The notes: generated from the letters alone by a model not told the origin. A stretch of DNA of 64,000 nt from JBBQVS01 sp963792705 (GCA_963792705.1 CAWBXD010000011.1:620001-684000), one strand, 5' to 3'. Shown: positions 52,694 to 62,288, numbered from the stretch's first letter. Made by a program: numbers and translations.

Positions 52694-53596
52694 ATGGCAC
52701 AAATCGTAAACACAGGTAGAGTATCCCCATTAGCGGGTACAATGGGCGAGGCCATGGCCGAATTTTTCGGCACAATGGTGCTTATTCTTTTTGGTGATGG
52801 CTGTGTCGCAACATTTGCAGCATTCACCAATATTGGCACGAACAATGCCGCGACTCCCTTTGCCAACACCTGGACTGTCATCATCTTTGGTTGGGGCCTC
52901 GCGGTTATGCTGGGTATCTACGTTTCAGGAGCGATCAGTGGTGCTCATCTCAATCCTGCGGTGACGATAGCTCTGGCCGCAACACGTCGCTTTTCATGGA
53001 ATAAAGTGGGCGCATACATCCTGGCTCAGGTACTAGGTGCCTTCGTTGCTGCCGCAATCCTATACTTTGTATACTACGGTGCACTTAACCACGCAACATC
53101 AGTAGCCGCCGCTGCTACCCCTGGTACCGACTGGGTGCATGCTGTTGGTGGTGTCTTCTACACATCTCCTAAAGCCTTTGTTGGCCTGTTTGGAGCATTT
53201 GGGGATGAATTCTTGGGTACAGCATTGCTTGTTGGCCTTATCGTAGCAATCACCGACACGCGTAACCAGCCGGTGCAAGCAAATCTCAATCCGCTCATCA
53301 TTGGTTTCTTAATCGTGGCAATTGGTGCATCGTTCGGCCTTAACACAGGATATGCCATCAATCCAGCCCGCGACTTTGGCCCACGTCTTTGGGTCGCCCT
53401 CGTGAGTGGTGGTGAAAGCTTCTCCGTCAACAACTACTACTTCTGGATTCCAATAATAGCTCCTATACTCGGTGGTGTTGTAGGTGCCTTCATCTATGAC
53501 TACACCATTGGTCGAGTAATTGCCGCACGAGGATTATTGAAGTCTGGTGATTCAGTTACTACTGGCGAGTCCGTTCGGGAACCAGCAGTAGACTAG
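52694..53596 (+). CDS. glpF: Glycerol uptake facilitator (aquaglyceroporin)
   Basis: A 300-residue MIP-family channel with six helices and two half-helices. The two NPA boxes are SGAHLNPAVT (near 88) and GYAINPARDFGPRL (near 222); Asp after the second NPAR is typical of glycerol facilitators. It passes glycerol by diffusion, which GlpK then traps. GGAG precedes the ATG. It lies between glpK and glpD. A C-terminal polar tail of 30 residues follows the last helix. Confidence 0.95.
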   Translation: MAQIVNTGRVSPLAGTMGEAMAEFFGTMVLILFGDGCVATFAAFTNIGTNNAATPFANTWTVIIFGWGLAVMLGIYVSGAISGAHLNPAVTIALAATRRFSWNKVGAYILAQVLGAFVAAAILYFVYYGALNHATSVAAAATPGTDWVHAVGGVFYTSPKAFVGLFGAFGDEFLGTALLVGLIVAITDTRNQPVQANLNPLIIGFLIVAIGASFGLNTGYAINPARDFGPRLWVALVSGGESFSVNNYYFWIPIIAPILGGVVGAFIYDYTIGRVIAARGLLKSGDSVTTGESVREPAVD

Positions 53597-53629
53597 CATA
53601 CAAAAACATCGCGTATACAAGAAAGGAAG

Positions 53630-53674
53630 AAAAGACGACTACGGCGAAATAAGGTTTTCCACTAGTCGTCTTTT
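53630..53674 (+). terminator. Hairpin between glpF and glpD
   Basis: Perfect 12-bp stem (AAAAGACGACTA and complement) with a 21-base loop and TTTT at the end of the 3' arm, 17 bases before glpD. In Bacillus the glpD leader terminator is the classic GlpP target, so this may be regulated rather than final. Confidence 0.65.
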
Positions 53675-53690
53675 CGCGGTCAAGGTTATC

Positions 53691-55379
53691 ATGCAACCAC
53701 TCTCGTCAGAGGTACGTACACAAAGCCTCGCTCAATTAGGCAATGACACCTTCGATGTACTCGTTATTGGAGGCGGCATCACTGGTGCTGGTGTGGCTCT
53801 GGACGCAGTAGCTCGTGGGTACAAGGTCGCCCTCGTTGAGAAAACTGACTTTGCCAGTGGAACCAGTAGCAAATCAACGAAGCTTGTGCATGGAGGCATT
53901 CGCTATTTACCCAATTTCGATTTCGAGCTTGTTCGTGAAGCGTTGATTGAGCGTGGTCTTCTCTTACAAAACGCACCCTATCTCGTTGATCCAGTTGCCT
54001 TTTTGCTACCTATCTATGAAGGCGACCGCCATCCAGTCGGCATGCCCTTCACCACACCAGGGGGAATTGGACTCAGCTTTGTCCTCGATATGGGTCTGTG
54101 GATGTACGACGCGCTGGCTGGACGGCGTAATGTACAACATCATCGCCGTATCAGTCGTGACAAGGTACGTGAGATGGCTCCCACACTGGTCACAAAGGGA
54201 CTCAAAGAGGGCTTCATCTACTATGACGCACAAACCAACGACGCGCGTCTCACGATGGCGGTTATCCGCACAGCAGCCCAATTTGGTGCAGTGATCGCCA
54301 ACTATGCCGAAGTGACCTCGTTTGTCACGGAGAATGGCAAGATAAGCGGTGCTCATGTCCATGACAAAATTGATGGACACGATGTCACGATTCACGCACG
54401 GCACATCGTCAATGCAACAGGCATTTTCTCCGAGGAACTTGAAGCACTTACTGGTGAGGAGCCACAAATCAAGATTGTGCCGAGCAAAGGTATACATCTT
54501 GTATTCTCGCGTGAAGACCTGGATATTGGCGATAGCGCGATTGTCTTACCAGAAACGGATGATAAACGCATTCTCTTTATCGTCCCCTGGGAGTCACGCG
54601 CCATTCTTGGCACCACCGATACCGGCTCTGGCGATCTCGATGATCCAACCTCTAGCCCGGAGGACGTGAAATATCTACTTGACCACCTCAATCGGTATCT
54701 CTCTGTCAATCTGACAGCCGATGACATCATTAGCACTTACGCGGGATATCGCCCACTGGTGAAACCTCGGAAAGAGGGCAAAGGCGCATCGAGCGCAAAA
54801 CTCTCACGTACTCATGTTGTATTGCAAGCTGACTCAGGTCTTGTCACCATTGTAGGTGGTAAGCTTACCACGTATCGGCGCATGGCGCAGGATACCGTCG
54901 ATGTGCTAAGCAAGCGTGACAACACTAAGCCAGTACACCCGACCGAGAGTTTACCTTTGCAGGGAAGTGCTGGCTGGCCTGTCCTACAAAAAGCACTCGC
55001 GCATAGAGGTGCTTCGCTTGGACTAGATGCCGCCGATATCGTCCACCTAGGACATAGTTACGGGACAGAGGCGAACGCGGTGTTGGACCTTATCGCTGAT
55101 AATCCTTCGCTCGCACAGAGGTTGCTAGAAGACCTACCGTATCTAAGAGCGGAAGTTATTCACGCGTGTCGTCAGGAAATGGCAATGACTCCTTACGATA
55201 TCTTAGCGCGTCGCACTTCGATTACGCTGGAGGATCGAGATCGTGGGCTAGGCGTTGTAAAAGACGTTGCGGCAATGATGGCGCAGGAACTACATTGGAC
55301 ACCCGAACGTACTCAGGCTATGATTGACGCTTATCGCGCACCCATTCAACATCAGATAGACGCCGAAGTTGGCGTGTAA
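53691..55379 (+). CDS. glpD: Aerobic glycerol-3-phosphate dehydrogenase
   Basis: A 562-residue FAD enzyme that oxidises glycerol 3-phosphate to dihydroxyacetone phosphate and passes electrons to quinone at the membrane. The FAD fingerprint VLVIGGGITGAGVALDAVARG is at residues 22-42, followed by DFASGTSSKSTKLVHGGIRYL and, later, GTTDTGSGDLDDPTSSPEDV and VVTIVGGKLTTYRRMAQD-type segments. The length and single chain fit GlpD rather than GlpA. It lies 16 bases before dhaK. Confidence 0.97.
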   Translation: MQPLSSEVRTQSLAQLGNDTFDVLVIGGGITGAGVALDAVARGYKVALVEKTDFASGTSSKSTKLVHGGIRYLPNFDFELVREALIERGLLLQNAPYLVDPVAFLLPIYEGDRHPVGMPFTTPGGIGLSFVLDMGLWMYDALAGRRNVQHHRRISRDKVREMAPTLVTKGLKEGFIYYDAQTNDARLTMAVIRTAAQFGAVIANYAEVTSFVTENGKISGAHVHDKIDGHDVTIHARHIVNATGIFSEELEALTGEEPQIKIVPSKGIHLVFSREDLDIGDSAIVLPETDDKRILFIVPWESRAILGTTDTGSGDLDDPTSSPEDVKYLLDHLNRYLSVNLTADDIISTYAGYRPLVKPRKEGKGASSAKLSRTHVVLQADSGLVTIVGGKLTTYRRMAQDTVDVLSKRDNTKPVHPTESLPLQGSAGWPVLQKALAHRGASLGLDAADIVHLGHSYGTEANAVLDLIADNPSLAQRLLEDLPYLRAEVIHACRQEMAMTPYDILARRTSITLEDRDRGLGVVKDVAAMMAQELHWTPERTQAMIDAYRAPIQHQIDAEVGV

Positions 55380-55395
55380 AGGAAAGAGCTAACAG

Positions 55396-56397
55396 ATGAA
55401 AAAGCTTATCAACAAACCAGAAGATGTTGTCAAAGAATCGCTCGAAGGCATGGCATTAGCCCATGCCGACCTGATCACGGTCGATCAGGAAAATCAGATT
55501 GTTGTCCGTAAGGGTGCGCCCACTCAGGGCAAGGTTGGCGTTATTTCAGGCGGTGGCAGCGGTCACGAACCAATGCATGGTGGCTTCGTTGGCATTGGCA
55601 TGCTTGATGCAGCCTGCCCCGGTGCCATATTTACCTCGCCTGTACCAGACCAGATGCTTGCGGCAACAAAAGCGGTCAATGGTGGTGCGGGTGTGTTACA
55701 CATCGTCAAGAACTATACAGGTGACGTACTCAACTTTGAAATGGCGGCAGAACTCGCGGAAGCCGATGGCATTAAGGTTATGTCCGTTACCACAAACGAC
55801 GACGTAGCAGTGCAGGATAGCCTCTACACTACAGGACGTCGCGGCGTTGGCGTCACTGTACTTGTTGAAAAGATTACTGGCGGTCTCGCTGAAACAGGTG
55901 CGCCACTTGAGCAAGTCGCAGCCATTGCCAAGAAGGTCAACGATCAAGGGCGTAGCATGGGTATGGCCCTTACATCGGGCACAGTACCGGCGAATGGCAA
56001 ACCAAACTTCGACATTGGTGAAGACGAAATCGAAATTGGCATCGGTATTCACGGTGAGCCTGGTCGTCGTCGCATCAAGATTGCGTCGGCCTCTGAGATC
56101 ACCGAGCTGCTGGCAAATCCTATCATCGACGACCTTGGCCTGAAATCTGGTGAGCAAGTTCTCGCCTTTGTCAATGGTATGGGTGGAACTCCTCTTATTG
56201 AACTCTACATCGTTTTTGAAGAACTGAGCCGCATTCTTAAAGGCAAGAACGTAACTATCGCTCGATCACTTGTCGGCAGTTATATAACATCTCTCGACAT
56301 GGCAGGGGCCTCAATTACCCTTGTTCGTCTCGACGATGAGCTAACAAAATACTGGGATGCACCCGTTCACACTCCTGCACTGCGCTGGGGACGCTAA
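55396..56397 (+). CDS. dhaK: PEP-dependent dihydroxyacetone kinase, DhaK subunit
   Basis: The 333-residue substrate-binding subunit. SGGGSGHEPMHGGFVG is at about residues 51-66, and the His that binds dihydroxyacetone covalently is His219 in GIGIHGEPGRRR. The subunit holds the substrate, and DhaL phosphorylates it. A stand-alone DhaK with separate DhaL and DhaM marks the PEP-dependent type rather than the ATP-dependent fused kinase. AAGAGCTAAC lies before the ATG, a modest site. Confidence 0.96.
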   Translation: MKKLINKPEDVVKESLEGMALAHADLITVDQENQIVVRKGAPTQGKVGVISGGGSGHEPMHGGFVGIGMLDAACPGAIFTSPVPDQMLAATKAVNGGAGVLHIVKNYTGDVLNFEMAAELAEADGIKVMSVTTNDDVAVQDSLYTTGRRGVGVTVLVEKITGGLAETGAPLEQVAAIAKKVNDQGRSMGMALTSGTVPANGKPNFDIGEDEIEIGIGIHGEPGRRRIKIASASEITELLANPIIDDLGLKSGEQVLAFVNGMGGTPLIELYIVFEELSRILKGKNVTIARSLVGSYITSLDMAGASITLVRLDDELTKYWDAPVHTPALRWGR

Positions 56398-56413
56398 TTC
56401 TCTCGTTTCTTTC

Positions 56414-56467
56414 CACAATGTCGTCTACAAAAATGTTTTGTAGGCGACATTGTGATACTTGTATAAT
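56414..56467 (+). promoter_or_regulatory. Hairpin and internal promoter between dhaK and dhaL
   Basis: A 19-bp stem (56414-56432 with 56436-56454, one wobble) is followed by TATAAT at 56462-56467. TTGTAG at 56438 with an 18-base spacer lies inside the hairpin's right arm. The palindrome may be an operator covering the promoter, or an mRNA processing hairpin. Confidence 0.5.
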
Positions 56468-56492
56468 GCGTGTTAAAGGAGAATTGCCAATT

Positions 56493-57116
56493 ATGAATAA
56501 TGCAGATACGCTCCGCTGGTTAGGACGCGTTGCTGACGTGTTGCACGAGAACGCACAGTATCTTACTCAGCTTGATTCACCTATCGGGGATGCCGATCAC
56601 GGTACAAATATGGATCGTGGTTTTGTCGCGGTACGCAATAAGTTTCCGACGATGGAAAGCATGGACATTGCCACACAATTCAAGACGGTTGGCTCAACAC
56701 TCGTCTCCACCGTCGGTGGTTCAAGTGGGCCACTCTACGGAACCGCCTTTCTTCGCGCAGGTGGAGCAGTTACAGGCAAAGAAGACCTCACCGCTGCCGA
56801 TGTGGTCGCGTTCCTAGAAGCATTTACGGGTGGAGTGGTCGCGCGCGGAAAAGCGCAAACAGGCGAAAAGACGATGGTGGACGCACTCACACCAGCCGTT
56901 ACAGCAGCGAAAGAAGCCCTTGCACAAGGCGCGAGTCTTGCGGAAGTCACTACACGGGCGGCGGCGGCGGCAGAGGAGGGTGCAAAAGCTACCATTCCTA
57001 TGCTCGCTACAAAAGGGCGTGCCAGTTATCTTGGTGAGCGCAGTATTGGACACCAGGACCCAGGAGCCACTTCCAGTACACTTATGCTCAAAGCGTTGGC
57101 CGAAGTTTGTGCGTAA
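56493..57116 (+). CDS. dhaL: Dihydroxyacetone kinase subunit DhaL
   Basis: The 207-residue ADP-binding subunit. The Mg-binding aspartates are in DSPIGDADHGTNMDRGF (near residues 30-46). GGSSGPLYGTAFLRAG and GEKTMVDALTPA follow, and GERSIGHQDPGATSS closes the nucleotide site. DhaL-ADP is rephosphorylated by DhaM. The ATG at 56493 is preceded by AAAGGAG; the earlier frame lies within the hairpin. A short AAAGTGT/ACACTTT hairpin covers the stop codon. Confidence 0.96.
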   Translation: MNNADTLRWLGRVADVLHENAQYLTQLDSPIGDADHGTNMDRGFVAVRNKFPTMESMDIATQFKTVGSTLVSTVGGSSGPLYGTAFLRAGGAVTGKEDLTAADVVAFLEAFTGGVVARGKAQTGEKTMVDALTPAVTAAKEALAQGASLAEVTTRAAAAAEEGAKATIPMLATKGRASYLGERSIGHQDPGATSSTLMLKALAEVCA

Positions 57117-57200
57117 AGTGTTTAAGAGACACTTTAATTTGTGTATCCTCGCTTGCCTGGAAACCAACTAACAATCCATGCAACCGGAAGGGAAACTACC

Positions 57201-59792
57201 ATGACGGTGGGATTGGTCATCGTTTCACACAGTGAGAAACTTGCTAGCGGCGTTGCTGAGCTAACACAGCAGATGACACAGGGAGCAATAACTATAGTGG
57301 CGGCAGGCGGTGCTGGTGATAACGTCATAGGGACATCAGTAGAGACCATTCAACAAGCTATCGAACGTGCCGACGGACCCGATGGCGTCTTGATATTACT
57401 TGACATGGGAAGTGCCATTCTTTCAACTGAAATGGCACTCGAAATGCTCACAGACGAGCAACGAGGCCGAGTCTTGCTTAGTTCCGCACCCATTGTGGAG
57501 GGAGCACTTGCGGCAGCTCTTGACGCGACTCTTGGTCATTCTTTGAAAGAGGTAAGAGCCGCAGCAGAAAACGCGGCGGGCAAAGAGCAACTCAAAAACT
57601 TAAAGCCAATTGCTCAAGGAGAGGAGGAGGCTACAGCCGAGGCTCAACCAGCAACGCAACAGAGTAGTACTCAACTGACTGCTGATGCATTAGAAAAGCA
57701 GTACACGCTCAACAATCCGGCTGGCCTTCACGCACGTCCAATCTCGTTGGTTATACAGACAGTGGCAAAATTTACCGCACTTGTCGAGGTACAGGCGAAC
57801 CGGCATACAGCGCGAGCTACCAGTCTCATTGAACTGCTCGGTTTGGCCGCTCGCAAAGGCGATACAATTCTTATTCGTGCCAGTGGTCAAGATGCACAAG
57901 CGGTCCTAGACGCCCTGAGTGCGTTGGTGGAGGCAAACTTCTACGAAACTGAAGAGGTACAGCAGACAACAAGCTCAACTCAAGTAAAAGATGCACCTGT
58001 TGCCTACACGTCCACACAAGCGGTAAACGAGCTTCAAGGCATCGCTACGTCAAAAGGGTTCGCGCTAGGACCTGCGTTGCCCTATACCTCACGACGGGTA
58101 GATTTACGTGCGGTTGAACCTCATCTCATCACATCAGCACAGGTTGCATCAGAACAGGCTCGCTTGCAAGAGGCCATAGACACAACAGTGAAAGAACTTC
58201 AAGAGTTAGTACAACACGTACAACAGCAGATAGGCAAAAACGAGGCAGCCATTTTTGAAGCACAAGCACTGCTACTACGTGATCCTCTTCTCCTGGCTAC
58301 CGCATCTACTATCATTACTGAACAACACTATGATGCAACCAGTGCAATTGCACGTGCAGGGGAGCAGAGCGCGACACAGTTAGAAGCATTCGATGATACG
58401 TTTGTGGCTGGTCGTGCGGTCGATATCCGTGATGTCACCAGCCGTGTTGTACAGCATTTAGGCGGTCAAGTGCCTTCGCCTCAAAATTTTAGTGCGCTTG
58501 ATAAACGCGTTATCCTGATTGCGCGTGATCTCACGCCCTCGGATACAGCACAACTACGTCGTGAGATGGTATTGGGTATCTGCACGACGCAAGGGGGTCC
58601 TAATGCTCACACCGCTATTCTTGCACGCGCACTCGGTATTCCAGCTATAGCGGGACTGGATGAGGCACTTTTGCAACAAGTCAGCGATGGAGATGAAGTG
58701 GGTATGGACGCGGAAAAAGGCGTTCTCTACCTTCATCCGACACCAGAAGTACGTGCAGCGTTAGCGGAACGGGTAAACGAACAGGAGCAACGTCAAAAGC
58801 AGCTTAAAGCGGCGGCGCAGGAGGCGAGTAAGCCCTTGCTATTGAATGGACAGCGTATTCATTTGCTTGCGAACATTGGTAGTGCGGGTGAAGCTGAGGC
58901 CGCAAGACAATGGGGAGCCGAGGGCGTCGGGCTGTTGCGTACAGAGTTTCTTTTTGCTAATGCACAAACCATGCCAAGTGAGGAAGAGCAATATAGTAGC
59001 TATACTCAAGTCTTTCGGGCCTTTCGTGGAGATGCCGAGCAGAGTGGACCTCTTGTTGCGCGTACACTTGATGCAGGCGCGGACAAACCCATGCCAGCAT
59101 TACAGCCTTATCTTAGCGCTACGAAAGAGGCCAATCCAGCTCTTGGAGTGCGTGGTGTGCGTATCCACCTGGCGCATCCAGAGTTATTAGAGCAACAATT
59201 CAAGGCATTACTACGGGCAGCGCAAGATGAACATGTTGAAGTGCATATCATGGTTCCGATGCTAACTACCGTCGAAGAACTACAGACGGTTCGCACGATC
59301 TTTCAGCGCGTCTCTACAGAACTACAGCTTACGACACCTGTTCCGCTTGGCATCATGGTTGAAGTTCCTGCATCAGTTGTTATGGCACCAGAACTGGCGA
59401 CGCTAGCAGATTTCTTTAGCATTGGCGCGAATGACCTATTGCAATATACCCTTGCCAGCGACCGTACTAATACAGCACTTGCCACTCTTTACAACCCGAT
59501 GCAACCCTCCGTTCTACGCCTGATTCGACAAATTGCTGAGGCTGGACGTAACGCAGGTAAGTCGGTCGCGGTTTGTGGGGAAATGGCGAGCGACATACGG
59601 CTTGCACCTGTTCTTGTCGGTCTAGGTGTTACAGAGTTGAGCATGACGCCAAACGCGCTACCAACTGTACGTGCCGCGCTTGCAAATCGCACGATGAGTG
59701 AACTGACAGAGCTTGCGAACAAGGTGTGCCAGGTAAGCACGGTAGCTGAAGTTGAGGAACTATGTGAGGCTTTCATGAGAATACAGAAATAA
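57201..59792 (+). CDS. dhaM: DhaM-HPr-enzyme I fusion phosphotransferase
   Basis: An 863-residue chain with the complete PEP phosphoryl relay. The EIIA-Dha domain (1-130) has the active His10 in VSHSEKLASG. The HPr domain (about 165-255) has His177 in NNPAGLHARP. Enzyme I (about 290-863) has His470 in GGPNAHTAILARALGIPAIAG, EGVGLLRTEFLF, and Cys792 in VAVCGEMASD of the PEP-binding domain. E. coli DhaM carries only a truncated enzyme I, whereas this one appears full length. It should pass phosphate from PEP to DhaL-ADP. GGAAGG precedes ATG 57201. Confidence 0.93.
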   Translation: MTVGLVIVSHSEKLASGVAELTQQMTQGAITIVAAGGAGDNVIGTSVETIQQAIERADGPDGVLILLDMGSAILSTEMALEMLTDEQRGRVLLSSAPIVEGALAAALDATLGHSLKEVRAAAENAAGKEQLKNLKPIAQGEEEATAEAQPATQQSSTQLTADALEKQYTLNNPAGLHARPISLVIQTVAKFTALVEVQANRHTARATSLIELLGLAARKGDTILIRASGQDAQAVLDALSALVEANFYETEEVQQTTSSTQVKDAPVAYTSTQAVNELQGIATSKGFALGPALPYTSRRVDLRAVEPHLITSAQVASEQARLQEAIDTTVKELQELVQHVQQQIGKNEAAIFEAQALLLRDPLLLATASTIITEQHYDATSAIARAGEQSATQLEAFDDTFVAGRAVDIRDVTSRVVQHLGGQVPSPQNFSALDKRVILIARDLTPSDTAQLRREMVLGICTTQGGPNAHTAILARALGIPAIAGLDEALLQQVSDGDEVGMDAEKGVLYLHPTPEVRAALAERVNEQEQRQKQLKAAAQEASKPLLLNGQRIHLLANIGSAGEAEAARQWGAEGVGLLRTEFLFANAQTMPSEEEQYSSYTQVFRAFRGDAEQSGPLVARTLDAGADKPMPALQPYLSATKEANPALGVRGVRIHLAHPELLEQQFKALLRAAQDEHVEVHIMVPMLTTVEELQTVRTIFQRVSTELQLTTPVPLGIMVEVPASVVMAPELATLADFFSIGANDLLQYTLASDRTNTALATLYNPMQPSVLRLIRQIAEAGRNAGKSVAVCGEMASDIRLAPVLVGLGVTELSMTPNALPTVRAALANRTMSELTELANKVCQVSTVAEVEELCEAFMRIQK

Positions 59793-59855
59793 TACAGGGG
59801 TACACAGAGACCATCGTGGTCTCTGTGTACCCCTGTATTATTTCTGTATTCTCAT
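59775..59855. terminator. 39-bp perfect-arm palindrome holding both convergent stop codons
   Basis: Perfect arms 59775-59813 and 59817-59855 with loop TCG. The left arm contains the last five codons and stop of dhaM; the right arm contains the stop of the minus-strand beta-lactamase-like gene. It should end both transcripts. Confidence 0.92.
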
Positions 59856-61012
59856 ACCATAGTTGCCAACGTATCGCCAATCTGCAAGACATTTGTGCTT
59901 TCAAGATTGCTTAAGACCACGACAACAACACCAGTAGCAGGATAGAAGCCGTTGTACGAGAGAAAGCCGTCGATACGTCCTATATGATAAATGAGTCGTC
60001 CCTGTGGCTCTTGCGCCACAAACCACCCATAGCCGTAGCCTACATCTGCATGTTGTAAACAACCACCTGAGCCTGATGATGGACAAGGAACATGTAAGGC
60101 AAACATTGCGTCAAGCGATTGTTGCGAGACTAGTTTATGCGCCAAAAGAGCCTGATCCCATATATATAAATCTTCTACAGTGGAGTATAACGCGCCTGCC
60201 GCATAGAGTACCGACATATCGTATGCATCAGGTTTGACATAGCCACTATAGTAGCCTGTAGCATGCTGAGGCAGTGAAGGATAGCGCGTATCATAGCCGG
60301 TATTTCTCATGGCAAGCGGGTCAAAAATGTACTGCTGCAAAAATGCCGCATAAGACATTTTCGAGATATGCTCGATAATAGCACCGAGTAACACATAGCC
60401 TGAACTGCTATAGCGGAAGACTGACCCTGGCGAAAAATCCAGAGGCTTGTCTTTGAAACGGGCAATCAACTGGTCCACCGTAACTGGTTGCGTCCATGTA
60501 ACGGCAAAATCGGCGAAGTTGGTGTAATCTGGAATACCCGAAGTATGGGTCAATAGTTGCTCGATGGTGATAGCTTGCCAATCCTGTGGGCAAGCAGAAA
60601 TATAGAGACACATACGATCTTGCACACGCAGTCTGCCATGTTCCCGTAATATAAGAATTGCCATTGCAGTGAATTGCTTGCTGACGGAACCAAGACGAAA
60701 TCGCGTTTGTGGCGTGTTAGGAATATGTGCATCCTTGTCCGCGACATCATAGCCTTTCTCAAAAACCATACCGTTATGTGCAACAAGTACAGAGCCGCTC
60801 AAAACGCCTTTTCTCATCAATTGAGTAAGATAGGAATCTATTTGCGCGGCTTTAGGCAACGGAGTTGGTGTACGCGTAGGAGTGAGAACAGCAACAGGCG
60901 TCTTTTTTGCGCTGATAGAGGTATTTACACCTGTTGTTGTGCTACAACTTGTTATGAGACAGACTAAAGCCATGAGAAAGATAGGAAGCCACAGACGTTT
61001 TTTCGTTTGCAT
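59852..61012 (-). CDS. Beta-lactamase family serine hydrolase, lipoprotein
   Basis: A 386-residue class C beta-lactamase/D-aminopeptidase-fold protein. A lipobox (ITSC, Cys23) shows membrane anchoring outside the cell. The nucleophile Ser is in RLGSVSKQF (SxxK near 107), the second motif is YSSSGY and the third is HIGRIDGF. A Pro/Thr-rich linker (residues 40-60) precedes the domain. Such proteins are usually esterases or peptidases, not antibiotic resistance factors. The ATG at 61012 follows GGAG. Confidence 0.88.
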   Translation of the reverse strand: MQTKKRLWLPIFLMALVCLITSCSTTTGVNTSISAKKTPVAVLTPTRTPTPLPKAAQIDSYLTQLMRKGVLSGSVLVAHNGMVFEKGYDVADKDAHIPNTPQTRFRLGSVSKQFTAMAILILREHGRLRVQDRMCLYISACPQDWQAITIEQLLTHTSGIPDYTNFADFAVTWTQPVTVDQLIARFKDKPLDFSPGSVFRYSSSGYVLLGAIIEHISKMSYAAFLQQYIFDPLAMRNTGYDTRYPSLPQHATGYYSGYVKPDAYDMSVLYAAGALYSTVEDLYIWDQALLAHKLVSQQSLDAMFALHVPCPSSGSGGCLQHADVGYGYGWFVAQEPQGRLIYHIGRIDGFLSYNGFYPATGVVVVVLSNLESTNVLQIGDTLATMV

Positions 61013-61095
61013 ACATGTCTCCAACAATGTTTACGCCATATATGGCAAGCATACCATTGATAGGAGGATGTGTCATTCGTCGAAAGACGTATTTT

Positions 61096-62112
61096 TTAGC
61101 TGGAATTTTTCACTCCAATCACAATATCCCTGCGTTTTATCACGCGATCTACACTATGCACGAACTGAGTATAAGGTGGCTCATTGCGTACCGTAAGCCC
61201 GGTCTCTTGCTCTAAGAAATTGACCATCTCTACGCGTTCAATACGTGTAGCATTCCACGCCAACGCCAACGTACCACCTGGGAGCAACATACTTGTCCAT
61301 ACAGGTAACGCTTGTGTGAGCAGGGAGGAGATTTCGCCGAAGTGCTGTATACCATAAGGCAGGTCGCCAACAATGGTGTGAACACGTGGACCACCTGTAA
61401 CCTCGCGCATATGCATATCGGCCTCGATAGCGTCACCGTTCACCAGCACAAGCATCCGTGTATTCCCCTTGCGTCCAACCTCGAATTGGTAACGATGCCC
61501 TGCCCTGCGCCCACGCTCATCGCGTTCTTTATAAGAGATGTGCGCGCCGTCCAGATATTGGCGTGTAAAAACTGCCGTAGTCTCCACATCTTGCCGATTT
61601 AAGTCAATCCCAAAGGCATCGTAGCCAGCACTTAATGCAAGAAAGAGGGTAGTGCCGCCACCAGCTAGGGGGTCAAGCACGCGCAACCGCTCGTTCAGGT
61701 TAGCGGCATAGTCACCTGCAAAAAGGGCTACATTCAACAGTACACGAGTAAAAATCTCGTTTGTTTTACCTTTATAGCGGCGCGTCTCCGCCATCTCTAG
61801 CGGTACGAATGGTACAAATTGTGGCTCTATTGGGCGTAGGAGTGGGCCGCTTACGCTACCAATGGTATCGAAATACTCGTATACCTCGCTCGTCGCGCCC
61901 ATATGTGACAATACAGAAAGCGTATATGGTGAAAGTTGTGTTTCTTCATTAAGCGTAACCAGTAGATATGCTTGACCAGCTAATGTGGTAGGAACACATT
62001 CTTTGATTGCTGTTCCTAAAGGGCTGGCAAGCAGTTCTGGTATTGCGAGTGTTGCAACCATGTTGGCATATTGTGTGCTACGTTGCGGCGTAATTTTGAG
62101 TGCAAGTTTCAT
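61096..62112 (-). CDS. Class I SAM-dependent methyltransferase, TRM11-like
   Basis: A 338-residue methyltransferase. Motif I is VLDPLAGGGTTLFLAL (near residues 146-160) and motif IV is DLPYG near 250, in the N/DPPY style of N-methylating nucleic acid enzymes. The layout with a 110-residue N-terminal part resembles TRM11-like tRNA guanine-N2 methyltransferases; a DNA target is possible. Its ATG overlaps the stop of the tiny gene upstream (ATGA), so translation is coupled. Confidence 0.75.
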   Translation of the reverse strand: MKLALKITPQRSTQYANMVATLAIPELLASPLGTAIKECVPTTLAGQAYLLVTLNEETQLSPYTLSVLSHMGATSEVYEYFDTIGSVSGPLLRPIEPQFVPFVPLEMAETRRYKGKTNEIFTRVLLNVALFAGDYAANLNERLRVLDPLAGGGTTLFLALSAGYDAFGIDLNRQDVETTAVFTRQYLDGAHISYKERDERGRRAGHRYQFEVGRKGNTRMLVLVNGDAIEADMHMREVTGGPRVHTIVGDLPYGIQHFGEISSLLTQALPVWTSMLLPGGTLALAWNATRIERVEMVNFLEQETGLTVRNEPPYTQFVHSVDRVIKRRDIVIGVKNSS

Positions 62113-62288
62113 CGTTTGAGTGGTGTACGTATAAAAAGCACAACAGCGATAATCAGGCAGATAGCGGCGACAAAAATTCCAAAGGCGTTAATGGTGTTTT
62201 GTCCATCTCCCGATGTTATAACGCTCTGACCAGCAAGTACTCCACTAACGGCTAACAAAATGATAGCGAAAACGTATCGTATGTTCAT
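62109..62288 (-). CDS. Tiny two-helix membrane protein
   Basis: A 59-residue protein starting MNIRYVFAIILLAVSGVLAG. It has two hydrophobic segments (residues 5-20 and 36-53) joined by a polar loop (QSVITSGDGQNTIN) and a basic end (RTPLKR). Its TGA overlaps the methyltransferase ATG by four bases, the usual sign of a genuine coupled gene. The ribosome binding site is weak (AGGACC about 14 bases away). No family was recognised. Confidence 0.6.
   Translation of the reverse strand: MNIRYVFAIILLAVSGVLAGQSVITSGDGQNTINAFGIFVAAICLIIAVVLFIRTPLKR

Noticed and set aside
59852..61012. Antibiotic resistance beta-lactamase
   Set aside because: Motifs fit the broad class C/serine hydrolase family, but the lipoprotein form and family spread argue against a specific resistance role.
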